Source of the DNA: Chromobacterium alkanivorans
GTDB taxonomy: Bacteria > Pseudomonadota > Gammaproteobacteria > Burkholderiales > Chromobacteriaceae
Length of the DNA stretch: 64,000 bases
Direction: 5' to 3'
NCBI RefSeq assembly: GCF_016937655.1
Contig: NZ_JAFHKL010000010.1
Coordinates: forward strand, 1 to 64,000
A program made the translations under genes and the position numbers. Within the stretch, counting starts at the first letter, position 1; every line of letters begins with the position of its first letter. The notes below the pieces were generated by a model. That model saw only the letters and a list, made by a program, of their open reading frames with translations. It had not been told where the DNA came from and searched no databases. Positions 1-7,539 of the stretch are shown one piece after another.

Positions 1-2679
1 TTGCTGCAGCAAACCCGGGACGGCGCCACCACCACCTACACCCTGATGGCGGACGGCACCCTGGCCAGCAGCGCGCAGAGCAGCAGCGGCACCACCACCA
101 CCAGCTACTACGGCTACGAATGGTGGGACGAGGCCAAGCAGAGCACCATCACCGCCCAGCCGTACAACAAGGACGCGCCGGGCTGGGAAAAGGGCTACTC
201 CCATCTCAGTTACAACGTCAACGGCCACCTGGCCGAAGCACGCGATGAAGTGGGCCAGCGCAGCCTCCGCTACGTCAACAACGCCCAGGGCCTGGTGCTC
301 AAGCGCGAGGAAATCGCCAAGGGCAGCACCTACAAACGGCAGGACTACTACTTCCTGGACGGCAAACAGATTGGCTCGGTGGGCAACGACGGCGCCAGTC
401 GGGTCGACTACGCGCAAGCCTTGGCGCAAAGCCAGATCGGCAACCGCAAAGACCAGTACCGCGAAGGCCAGCCGGTGAACAGCGCCGACTTCGACCAGAA
501 CTACGAACCGATCGGCCCGAGTTACCCGGGGCAAACGCCGGGTTTCGTCACGGTGAAGGCGGGGGACACCTTGCAAAGCCTGGCGGCGGCGCTGTGGGGC
601 GACCAGGCGATGTGGTATTTGCTGGCGGACGCCAACAGCCTGAGCGGCAGCGAGCCCTTGACGGCGGGCCAAGTGCTGAAAGTGCCGAACAAAGTTGCGA
701 ATGTGCACAACAACAGCAGCACCTACCGGGTATACAACCCGGGCGAGGCGATAGGGGATGTGACGCCGACGCTGCCGGATCCGCCGCCGCCGCCCATGCC
801 CAGCTTTGATGATGGAGGCGGAGGTTGCGGCGGCTTCGGTACCATTTTTGTAGCCATTATCGCCGTGGTGGCGGTGATGACGCTGGGCCCGATCTTCAGC
901 CAGGCGCTGATCCCGCTGCTGGGCGCGGCGCCAGCGGCAGCGGGAGTAGCCGCGACAGCGAGCGCCGCAGCCACCTTCGCCGGTTATGCGGCGGCGGGTG
1001 CGGTGGCCTCTATGGCCAGCCAGGGCGTGGCGATGGCGATGGGGATGCAGGATCAGTTCTCGTGGAGTCAGGTGGGTTTGAGTGCCATCGGTGCGGGGGT
1101 GAGCGCCGGCATGGGTGCCGGGATGCTGGGCGATCCGCTGAAAAACGCGCCAATCGCGCTGCGGGCGGCGGCGGGCAACGCCGTTACCCAGGGCGTGGCG
1201 GTGGCCACCGGCTTGCAGAAGCGATTCAGCTGGACCACGGTGGCGGCCAGCGGCGCGGCGGCCGGGATCAGCGGCTGGCTGAGCGACAGTCTGGGCTGGA
1301 AGAGTTCGGAGCCAGTGGCAAGCGTTGGCTACGGCGCGTTGCGCGGCCTGGTGTCGGGCGGCATCCAGTCGCAACTGACCGGCCAACGTCCTAACTGGAG
1401 CGCGATCGCGGCGGAATCGTTTGGCAATGCGCTGGGCGATCAGGTGGTGAACGGCATCCAAAGCCGGGATAAGGAGCCGCCCAAGCCCAAGTCAGAAGCA
1501 GAGCGCATGGCTCAAGCAATGGAGGAGATGCTGACCGAGGCCAAGCAGACCCGCTACGACAGGCGCGGGGTGATGATGGCGGATGGGGGCAAGACCCGGT
1601 TGGTGTGGCAGGAGGTGATAAGCGATGCCGGGCCGGGCTACTCGGTGGATGGCACCGCCTTGCGGCCGGTGAGTCAGCCATTGCAGCCGCTGGAGGTGGA
1701 AGATGTAGATATTATGGGGCAGCCCCTGGATGGCCGTTCCAACTACACTATCGGCCAAGGTTGGAGCAAGGTCATGTCGGGAGATGCCTCTCTGTGGGAC
1801 TTCCTGACCTACCAAACCCCGGATGCGGCGCAGCGCCGGGCGGAACTCAATGCCCAGTGGGCACCGAGTAAGTTGGAGCAGCAACTGGATATGCTGAGCA
1901 GCAGTCCAGTAGCCACAGCAACCTATTTGAGCGCAATCTGGAGCGGGGCAGGCCAAGCCGGACAAGATACCGCCTTGACATTGGGCTACGCTGGCGGCAA
2001 CGTGCTGGGAGCTTTGAGTGGCACCCGTGTAGATGCAACGCGGCTGGGGTTTGTAGGGGCGTCGAATCCGGCGGGCAGCTATGGTCTGGAGGGTATTGGC
2101 GCGACGGTGACGTCGATTTGGGGGAGGCCGGCTACGCTTGGGCGGGGGGCATTGTCGCGGTATGGTGAGATAGTTCCAAACAGAATAAATCCTGATCTGG
2201 CTACTCGTCTTGATGCATATAAAGCATGGAAAGCTGAAAATGAAATTGTAGGTCTACCATCACTTAAAGAGTTTCGGTTGTTTGACGATGCAAGCCGGGT
2301 AAGCACACCTGGGTTCAAGGCATACTCAAACAGTGAATGGCCTCCTAACTATGGTGCATTGGGCGAGAGTTCACTATTTACCCTACTCCCTGGTACGAAG
2401 ATTGACCGTTTTGGATCTGATTTTGGTAGCTTCTTGTCACCAACAGGTACGTCATATGGGGAAAGAGCACTGAGGCCGGGAACATTGCGAGCACCATATT
2501 CAGTATTTGAAGTTACATCGCCGCTTGAAGTTGAAGTCGGTACTATCGCACCATGGTTTGGTGAGGTGGGGATGGGAATGCAGTACAAGCTCCTTGGTGA
2601 CTCTCGGGTAAAGGACTTGCTGTTTAGCGAACAACTTACGGAAGTTTATAGGGGGCCTTTTAATGGATATAAGCACTAG
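1..2679 (+). CDS. RHS/YD-repeat polymorphic toxin, C-terminal part, with TNT toxin domain (5' end outside window)
   Basis: The frame is open from base 1, so the N-terminus is missing; 892 residues are visible. Residues 1-150 are Tyr/Gly-rich YD-repeat-like sequence (YGYEWW, YVNNAQGLVLKRE). A LysM-like segment follows at about 181-232 (VKAGDTLQSLAAALWG), then a Pro/Gly-rich linker, a hydrophobic Ala/Gly-rich connector (about 280-490), a variable stretch, and from about 780 a TNT (DUF4237) domain. TNT landmarks are WPPN at the start, IDRFG with R803, FLSP, SYGERAL, PWFGE and GMQY with Q861. TNT enzymes hydrolyse NAD+, so the likely role is an interbacterial or anti-host toxin delivered by the rhs shell. 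From about base 2165 the DNA becomes much more AT-rich than the connector, which fits an exchangeable tip. The last 17 bases overlap the immunity gene. By motif, F811 sits where M. tuberculosis TNT has a tyrosine. Confidence 0.85.
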   Translation: MLQQTRDGATTTYTLMADGTLASSAQSSSGTTTTSYYGYEWWDEAKQSTITAQPYNKDAPGWEKGYSHLSYNVNGHLAEARDEVGQRSLRYVNNAQGLVLKREEIAKGSTYKRQDYYFLDGKQIGSVGNDGASRVDYAQALAQSQIGNRKDQYREGQPVNSADFDQNYEPIGPSYPGQTPGFVTVKAGDTLQSLAAALWGDQAMWYLLADANSLSGSEPLTAGQVLKVPNKVANVHNNSSTYRVYNPGEAIGDVTPTLPDPPPPPMPSFDDGGGGCGGFGTIFVAIIAVVAVMTLGPIFSQALIPLLGAAPAAAGVAATASAAATFAGYAAAGAVASMASQGVAMAMGMQDQFSWSQVGLSAIGAGVSAGMGAGMLGDPLKNAPIALRAAAGNAVTQGVAVATGLQKRFSWTTVAASGAAAGISGWLSDSLGWKSSEPVASVGYGALRGLVSGGIQSQLTGQRPNWSAIAAESFGNALGDQVVNGIQSRDKEPPKPKSEAERMAQAMEEMLTEAKQTRYDRRGVMMADGGKTRLVWQEVISDAGPGYSVDGTALRPVSQPLQPLEVEDVDIMGQPLDGRSNYTIGQGWSKVMSGDASLWDFLTYQTPDAAQRRAELNAQWAPSKLEQQLDMLSSSPVATATYLSAIWSGAGQAGQDTALTLGYAGGNVLGALSGTRVDATRLGFVGASNPAGSYGLEGIGATVTSIWGRPATLGRGALSRYGEIVPNRINPDLATRLDAYKAWKAENEIVGLPSLKEFRLFDDASRVSTPGFKAYSNSEWPPNYGALGESSLFTLLPGTKIDRFGSDFGSFLSPTGTSYGERALRPGTLRAPYSVFEVTSPLEVEVGTIAPWFGEVGMGMQYKLLGDSRVKDLLFSEQLTEVYRGPFNGYKH
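946..1471 (+). repeat. rhs connector repeat, copy 1
   Basis: This roughly 525-bp stretch encodes the Ala/Gly-rich connector upstream of the toxin tip. It recurs at 2988-3508 with high identity; the first 50 or so bases are essentially identical. Such connector homology is what would allow recombination to swap toxin tips. Confidence 0.85.
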
Positions 2680-2905
2680 AATAAAACTTGTTCGTGCCTT
2701 GCAAGCGGCGGGAGTTCGACCCAGTTCCTATAGTGTATCTGGCCCTGAAGATATGGCGCTCTGCTTAGAAGTATCCGGAAAAGATTGGGAGGTTTTCTAC
2801 TTTGAACGCGGAGGAAGAACCTTTGTTAAAAAATTTCAGACTGAAACTGATGCGTGTACTTACATGTACCACGAGCTAATGGGTGATAAAACAGCTTTTA
2901 TGTAG
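2663..2905 (+). CDS. Immunity protein for the TNT toxin (copy 1)
   Basis: An 80-residue acidic/aromatic protein without a signal peptide or membrane segment. It starts inside the 3' end of the toxin gene (17-base overlap) behind an AGGGGG ribosome-binding site. It resembles the second small gene at 4748-4969: both have an N-terminal helix ending in LGI/AGV, a P-S/A-S/C-Y-S turn, a W-x-V-x-Y/F-Y-F/S-E-R-G core and a C-terminal helix after an F-x-x-F/E-x-D-A pattern. Position, size and pairing with a TNT tip make cognate immunity by direct binding the best reading. No database family was checked. Confidence 0.75.
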   Translation: MDISTRIKLVRALQAAGVRPSSYSVSGPEDMALCLEVSGKDWEVFYFERGGRTFVKKFQTETDACTYMYHELMGDKTAFM

Positions 2906-2918
2906 GTGATAGGTAAGA

Positions 2919-2950
2919 ATTGGCCAGCTTTTCAAGCTGGCCAATTTACT
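2919..2950. terminator. Bidirectional hairpin after toxin-immunity pair 1
   Basis: Perfect inverted repeat with 12-base arms (attggccagctt / aagctggccaat) and a 3-base loop, followed by a weak T-rich stretch. It lies 13 bases after the immunity stop codon. Confidence 0.7.
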
Positions 2951-2987
2951 TGTTCCAAACAGTGGGGGCAATACAGGAGTAGCGGGC

Positions 2988-3508
2988 GTAGCCGCGACAG
3001 CGAGCGCCGCAGCCACCTTCGCCGGTTATGCGGCGGCGGGCGCGGGTAGCCTCTATGGCCGGCCAGGGCGTGGCGATGGGGATACAGAATCAGTTCTCGT
3101 GGAGCCAGGTGGGTTTGAGCGCCCTTGGCGCGGGGGTGAGCGCCGGCATGGGGGCCGGGATGTTGGGTGACTCGCTGAAAAACGCGCCAATCGCGCTGCG
3201 GGCGGCGGCGGGCAATGCCTTGACCCAGAGCGTGGCGGTGGCCACCGGCTTGCAGAAGCGATTCAGTTGGACCGCGGTGGCGGCCAGCGGCGCGGCGGCC
3301 GGGATCAGTGCCTGGATGGGCGACAGCCTGGGCTGGAGCAGTAAAGATCCGGTTGCCAGTGTGGGCTACGGCACGCTGCGCGGCCTGGTGTCGGGCGGCA
3401 TCCAGTCGCAAGTGAACGGCCAACGTCCAAACTGGAGCGCGATCGCGGCGGAATCGTTTGGCAATGCGCTGGGCGACCAAGTGGTGAGCGGGATTCAGAA
3501 TAGGGATC
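2988..3508 (+). repeat. rhs connector repeat, copy 2
   Basis: Second copy of the connector at 946-1471. Relative to copy 1 it carries a one-base insertion near 3040 (gcgggtagcc against gcggtggcc) and a 6-base deletion near 3070. The insertion means that the reading frame of the first 50 bases does not run into the toxin frame. Confidence 0.85.
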
Positions 3509-4755
3509 TGGGGCGACAACAGCAGCAAGCGCGTCTGGCTGAAGCAATGGCGGAACAACTGACGTCTGCGCAACAGACGGGCTATGGCGGCCGTGGTGTA
3601 CTGGTGGCGGATGCGGGCAAGTGGCCGCGTGGGCAAGAGGTGATGAGCGATGCTGGACTGGGTTTCTTTGTGGATGAGGGGGGGCAACGGGCGACGGCAG
3701 CCAAGGCCGGCGCGAAAGAAGGGTTTAATTGGGAAAACACCATAGAGCTTGAGCCTGTCACGGTGACTGCCTCTCGTCCAGGCGTTTGGCAGCGATTGCT
3801 GAATACAGTGAGCCGTAGCCTGGAGTGGGCAAAATCTGGCGTGGAGTGGATGCTGGGGGCGCAAGAAGTTGGTTTGACCATGGCCACTGGTCTGGTAGCC
3901 GCCCCCGCTTCAGGATATGGGATGATGCTTACAGGAGGGGATGTTGAAGCAGGGAGAGACATTGCTGCGACTCTGACATATCAACCCCGGCTGGGAACCT
4001 CTCAAGCGATGCTGGAAGGTTTGAATAATACGGTAGGAGCGGGCTTCCGGTGGTTGGAGCAAAAAGCCGGAGATGGGGGATACTGGCTGGGTGGTTTGAC
4101 TGGTTACTCTCAATTGGCGGTGTGGGGTGGTACGGCGGGTGTAACTCTGCCGACTGCAGCTTCGATCCTATTAGGACCGGGCTCTTCTTCGGTGCGCGGT
4201 GCGTTTGGTAGTGTGGGACGGTTGGGGTGGAGTGGTGGTGAGCGTGGAGTGGCGGCTGGGGTTGTTCCAAGCAGGGCGGTTGATCTGTCTCAAGCTACTA
4301 TTCGGGCGCAGGTTGAGTCTAATTTGGCCGAGAGTGCTGCTGCACGATCTTCCTCAAGCTTCAAAACTCCCAAGGTTGGTTTGCCTGATAAAGAGTGGCC
4401 ACCATTCCCTGGGTCAGTCAATCAAGTAGAGCATGATTTCGTGCTGCTTCCTGGAGCAGTAATTGATAGATTTGGCCCTCCACAGGGCTCATTCTTGTCA
4501 CCGGTTAGAACATCTTACTCAGCCCGAGCGTTAAAGCCAGGCACTATGGCTGATGACTATTATGTGTATGAGGTTCTTCGACCCTTGCCTGTTAAGGCTG
4601 GAGAGGTTCGGCCCTGGTTTAGTGAGTCTGGCGGTGGTATGCAGTACCGACTTGATGCTATTGATGGTGCTCGTAGATCTCCGTTTACGTTAACTAAAGG
4701 TAATAACCCCTATTTGAAGGAAATCTTCAAAGGAAAGTACTGGAATTATGAGTGA
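3028..4755 (+). CDS. Orphan (displaced) rhs C-terminal cassette with second TNT toxin domain
   Basis: 575 residues from the ATG at 3028; a start at 3055 is equally possible. The protein begins abruptly in the Ala/Gly-rich connector, has no YD repeats or LysM, and ends in a TNT domain with the same landmarks as the upstream toxin: EWPPFPG, IDRFG, FLSP, SYSARAL, PWFSE and GMQY. The stretch between connector and TNT (about residues 160-450) is unrelated to that of the first toxin. No clear ribosome-binding site or promoter is seen, so it may be silent until recombined behind the full-length rhs. The final segment from about base 4290 is AT-rich. It overlaps its immunity gene by 8 bases. Confidence 0.75.
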   Translation: MRRRARVASMAGQGVAMGIQNQFSWSQVGLSALGAGVSAGMGAGMLGDSLKNAPIALRAAAGNALTQSVAVATGLQKRFSWTAVAASGAAAGISAWMGDSLGWSSKDPVASVGYGTLRGLVSGGIQSQVNGQRPNWSAIAAESFGNALGDQVVSGIQNRDLGRQQQQARLAEAMAEQLTSAQQTGYGGRGVLVADAGKWPRGQEVMSDAGLGFFVDEGGQRATAAKAGAKEGFNWENTIELEPVTVTASRPGVWQRLLNTVSRSLEWAKSGVEWMLGAQEVGLTMATGLVAAPASGYGMMLTGGDVEAGRDIAATLTYQPRLGTSQAMLEGLNNTVGAGFRWLEQKAGDGGYWLGGLTGYSQLAVWGGTAGVTLPTAASILLGPGSSSVRGAFGSVGRLGWSGGERGVAAGVVPSRAVDLSQATIRAQVESNLAESAAARSSSSFKTPKVGLPDKEWPPFPGSVNQVEHDFVLLPGAVIDRFGPPQGSFLSPVRTSYSARALKPGTMADDYYVYEVLRPLPVKAGEVRPWFSESGGGMQYRLDAIDGARRSPFTLTKGNNPYLKEIFKGKYWNYE

Positions 4756-4969
4756 TCCACGATTGCTAGCTTTAGCTAGTGAGTTAAAAGCATTGGGTAT
4801 TCCTGCTTCTTGTTATTCACTTGGCCATCAGCGTGATGAGAGAACTTGTCTTGTGTTTTTTGAAGGAAAGTGGCTTGTCTATTATTCAGAACGTGGTGCT
4901 TTTTCAGAGTTGAGTACGTTTGATAGTTTTGAAGACGCTAAAGCTAATTTCATTGGACGGTTGCAGTAG
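4748..4969 (+). CDS. Immunity protein for the orphan TNT cassette (copy 2)
   Basis: 73 residues, starting at an ATG inside the toxin 3' end. It is a diverged paralogue of the 2663-2905 protein (shared Y-S turn, W-L-V-Y-Y-S-E-R-G core, D-A-x-x-x-F near the C-terminus). The divergence is large enough that each is probably specific to its own toxin. Low GC like the toxin tip. No signal peptide. Confidence 0.7.
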   Translation: MSDPRLLALASELKALGIPASCYSLGHQRDERTCLVFFEGKWLVYYSERGAFSELSTFDSFEDAKANFIGRLQ

Positions 4970-4996
4970 TTTTTAACTGAAAAATTCGATGATAAT

Positions 4997-5185
4997 AGCA
5001 AGTAGGGTGGGCAAGCCAAGAGGCTTGCCCACGCGCTACCTTGGCAACATTATCTTGGGACGCGCCGTAACTTATAAGCTCAAGCCTCACCCAACACCCC
5101 TCGCGGGGCTTTGGTCGTTTATAAGGCTCAAACCAGTTCCTGCATCTGTATCGTAGTCTGTTGCAAACGATGGGCGAAGGGCTCC
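4997..5185. repeat. 189-bp tandem repeat, unit 1 (with gene remnant)
   Basis: The unit starts agcaagtagggtggg and contains a perfect 11-base-arm hairpin (gtgggcaagcc / ggcttgcccac, 5007-5032) that can terminate the toxin-immunity transcript. Its far end (about 5125-5185), read on the minus strand, encodes LEPFAHRLQQTTIQMQELV and a stop. That is the same as the C-terminus of the gene at 5312-5635 apart from two residues, so this is the 3' remnant of a lost duplicate gene. Confidence 0.85.
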
Positions 5186-5374
5186 AGCAAGTAGGGTGGG
5201 CAAGCCACAAGGCTTGCCCACGCGGCACCTTGGCAACACTGCCTTTGGACACGCTGTAGCTTAAAGCCCAAGCCCCCAAAACCCCTCGCAGGGCTTTGGT
5301 TGTTCAAAGGCTTACGCCAATTCCTGCATCTGTATCGTGGTCTGTTGCAGCCGGCGGGCGAAGGGTTCCAGTAA
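5186..5374. repeat. 189-bp tandem repeat, unit 2
   Basis: The second unit follows unit 1 directly, with the same hairpin at 5196-5221 (loop acaa instead of aaga). Its last 60 bases are the 3' end of the intact minus-strand gene 5312-5635. The hairpin lies downstream of that gene and can act as its terminator. Confidence 0.85.
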
Positions 5375-5635
5375 GCAATACACCTGCTCGCACTCCAGCG
5401 TGTCGAGATTGGATTGGTCCAGCATCGCCGCCAGCGCGCTCAGGGCGCTGCTGACCTGGCCGAGTTCCAGGCTAAGCAGGTGGGCGGTGTGATGGAAGTG
5501 CTCGCAGTATGCGTCTAGTTGCTGCAATAGCGGTTCGATCGGTTGTAGCGAGACATTTTGCTGGCGCAAGCTTTTCAGCTGGAACAGCAAGGTGGAGAGC
5601 GACGGGGTGTGGTGGGGGCGAGGAGAGTTAGGCAT
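5312..5635 (-). CDS. Small helical cytoplasmic protein of unknown function (possibly DUF1484-like)
   Basis: 107 residues from an ATG at 5635 with a strong AGGAGG ribosome-binding site 5-6 bases upstream; this decides the start over the longer open frame. The protein is almost entirely helical and Leu/Gln-rich with heptad-like leucines (LFQLKSLRQQ, LLSLELGQVSSAL, LLEPFARRLQQ) and has no signal peptide or membrane segment. I recall small proteins of this kind (DUF1484) in Ralstonia and relatives, but that is from memory. Its position beside the rhs toxin array and the duplicated 3' remnant next door suggest that it belongs to the variable rhs neighbourhood. Confidence 0.6.
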   Translation of the reverse strand: MPNSPRPHHTPSLSTLLFQLKSLRQQNVSLQPIEPLLQQLDAYCEHFHHTAHLLSLELGQVSSALSALAAMLDQSNLDTLECEQVYCLLEPFARRLQQTTIQMQELA

Positions 5636-6496
5636 TGGAGCCTCCTGAGTGCAGTGTGTTTGCCGCAGCCAACGTTCTATAGGCCGCGTGTCCGCCATAG
5701 TGCTACCCAGGTTCCTACGCCCGGTGCTGATTGACAGCACGGCCGGATTATCACGTGCTTGCAGCGGGGAGGCAAGCAGCTTGCACCGCGTAGCGGCCAA
5801 GCTTGGCCGCGCGTCAGCCGACCCCGCTGCCGCATTTGAACTCGATGGCCGTGGGGTTTCGGTGGGGCCATCGGAAAATTCTTGGATTGGCGCCGTGAGA
5901 ACCCGGCATCCCTTCCCATCCAAGACTGCTGAAAACGCTGAATGGATTCGCTGGCTGCCGGCGGACCGCTTGTTCCCGAATTTTCTTATCTCTCGTCGGT
6001 TCAAACCTGCCTCACGATCCGGTCTCCTTCAGGCGTTGCGACGGACGCCGTGAGGCGAACCTCCCCTTCCCCTTTCCCATCCCTCTGCACTACCGGCAGT
6101 GAGGCGGAGCAATGGTTGTCAAGTGCGTGCTAGCCGCCGAGAGCGGCTGGTTTGCTTCATGCATTGGGCGGCATTTTTAAGCCGCGACGTGTGTTTGAGC
6201 GAAGGCTGAAGTTCCGCAGATTTGATGTTGGTGGCGGGCTTGAACGGCGGAATGGCTTGATTGCGACGACTGATGGAGAGACGGATACAGGATTTTCATC
6301 CTCTAAAAACCGCTGATTTTTTGAGGTTCCATTTAAAAATCATGTAGTTAAATTGGATTTTTTTAGTTTGTAAATATGGTCATGGTATGTTGTAAAAAAG
6401 TATGAATCTCATTAATATCCTTAACATTTGTGCGGCTTGCTTGTTTTCATGGTGATTGAGCATCGAAAACCGGGCCGCTGCATGAGGGCGGGTGGA
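5636..6496. other. Intergenic region between rhs array and flagellar-type cluster
   Basis: No convincing gene. It holds an 18-base perfect palindrome (gcggccaagcttggccgc, 5793-5810) and an inverted pair gcctcac/gtgaggc around 6010-6054. From about 6280 to 6430 there is an AT-rich stretch that probably carries the promoter for the cluster starting at 6497. I could not place a convincing sigma-54 (TGGCAC-N5-TTGC) or sigma-28 site here. An open frame at 5649-6053 has no ribosome-binding site or recognisable protein character. Confidence 0.5.
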
Positions 6497-6763
6497 ATGA
6501 CGGGCGATCAATCACTGCAGTTGATGTCGCAAATGATGTGGATGGCCTTGGCCATTGCCGGGCCCGTGCTGTTGTTCAGCCTGGTGGTGGGCATCTTGGT
6601 CAGCGTGATCCAGGTAGTGACCCAGATCCAGGATGCCTCTTTGGCCTTCGTGCCCAAGTTGCTGGCGGTATTTGCGGCCCTGTTGTTGTTTGGCCCGTGG
6701 ATGTTGAAGTCGCTGGTGAACTATGCCGCGGGTGTGATTGGCAGCATCCCGTCCTTGTTCTGA
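6497..6763 (+). CDS. fliQ: Flagellar-type export gate protein FliQ
   Basis: 88 residues with two hydrophobic helices (about 14-38 and 54-76), the length and layout of FliQ/SctS. This inner-membrane protein forms the export gate with FliP and FliR. I chose the ATG at 6497 (MTGDQSLQL), which gives the family length; longer upstream frames add a non-conserved extension. First gene of the cluster; fliR follows after 11 bases. Confidence 0.9.
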   Translation: MTGDQSLQLMSQMMWMALAIAGPVLLFSLVVGILVSVIQVVTQIQDASLAFVPKLLAVFAALLLFGPWMLKSLVNYAAGVIGSIPSLF

Positions 6764-6774
6764 AACGCTTCTCA

Positions 6775-7539
6775 ATGTCTTTTCCCCTGGATTTGACCTG
6801 GCTATACGCCTCTTTTTTGCTGTCGCTGCGTTTGGCTCCGGTCTTGTTGCTGACGCCGGTGATAGGCGCGGCCAATGTGCCCGGGGTGGTGCGCGGCTTG
6901 TTGGGGCTGAGCCTGGCGGCGCTGATGACGTATGGCCTGGAGTTGCGGCTGGTTTTGCCCGCCAATGGCTGGGTGCTGGCCGGGCAGGCTTTGACCGAGC
7001 TGTTCATCGGCGCCTTGCTTGGTTTCGGCGTGCAGTGCGCGTTTGGCGCGCTGGCGTTTGCGGGGCGTTTGCTGGATACCCAGATCGGCTTTGGTTTGTC
7101 CGGCGTGATCAATCCGCTGACGCGGCGCTCCGGCGCGGCCATGGGCCTGGCGTTCGAGTTGCTGGCGGTGGCTTACGTTTATGCGGTGAATGGCCATCAC
7201 ATGCTGTTGCAGGCGGTGGTCTTTTTGCTGGAGACCCTGCCGGTGGGCGAGCCGGTCAGCCTAGTGCTGGCGGAGCGGGCGGTGGGGCAGTTTGGCGTGT
7301 TGTTTGCGCTGGCGCTTTCGTTGGCGGCGCCCTTGCTGATCGCCTTGTTCGCCATTGATGTGGGCGTGGCGCTGATTTCTCGCTCCATGCCGCAGTTCAA
7401 TGCTTTTGTGATGGCCATGCCGGTGAAGGTGGGCGTGGGCCTGGCGGTGCTGGCGGTGATTTTGCCGCGTTTGGGCGGTTTTTTTGAACGCTGGTTTGCC
7501 TCGATCCTGGATTATCTGGCGAGCTTTCAGGGGGGCTAG
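6775..7539 (+). CDS. fliR: Flagellar-type export gate protein FliR
   Basis: 254 residues, highly hydrophobic with about six membrane segments, normal FliR/SctT length. The start MSFPLDLTWLYASFLLSLRL at 6775 matches the usual FliR N-terminus (membrane helix with an R-L-x-P near residue 20). It forms the export gate with FliP and FliQ. The flhB start codon follows the stop codon immediately. Confidence 0.92.
   Translation: MSFPLDLTWLYASFLLSLRLAPVLLLTPVIGAANVPGVVRGLLGLSLAALMTYGLELRLVLPANGWVLAGQALTELFIGALLGFGVQCAFGALAFAGRLLDTQIGFGLSGVINPLTRRSGAAMGLAFELLAVAYVYAVNGHHMLLQAVVFLLETLPVGEPVSLVLAERAVGQFGVLFALALSLAAPLLIALFAIDVGVALISRSMPQFNAFVMAMPVKVGVGLAVLAVILPRLGGFFERWFASILDYLASFQGG

Noticed and set aside
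4997-5374. CRISPR array
   Set aside because: Only two long (189-bp) direct units with no short repeats or unique spacers.
5649-6053. 134-codon plus-strand frame in the gap before the flagellar-type cluster
   Set aside because: No ribosome-binding site, no recognisable domain, and it overlaps the start region of the minus-strand gene at 5635.
6280-6496. Sigma-54 promoter for the flagellar-type operon
   Set aside because: No TGGCAC-N5-TTGC match found; the AT-rich stretch is probably promoter DNA of another type.
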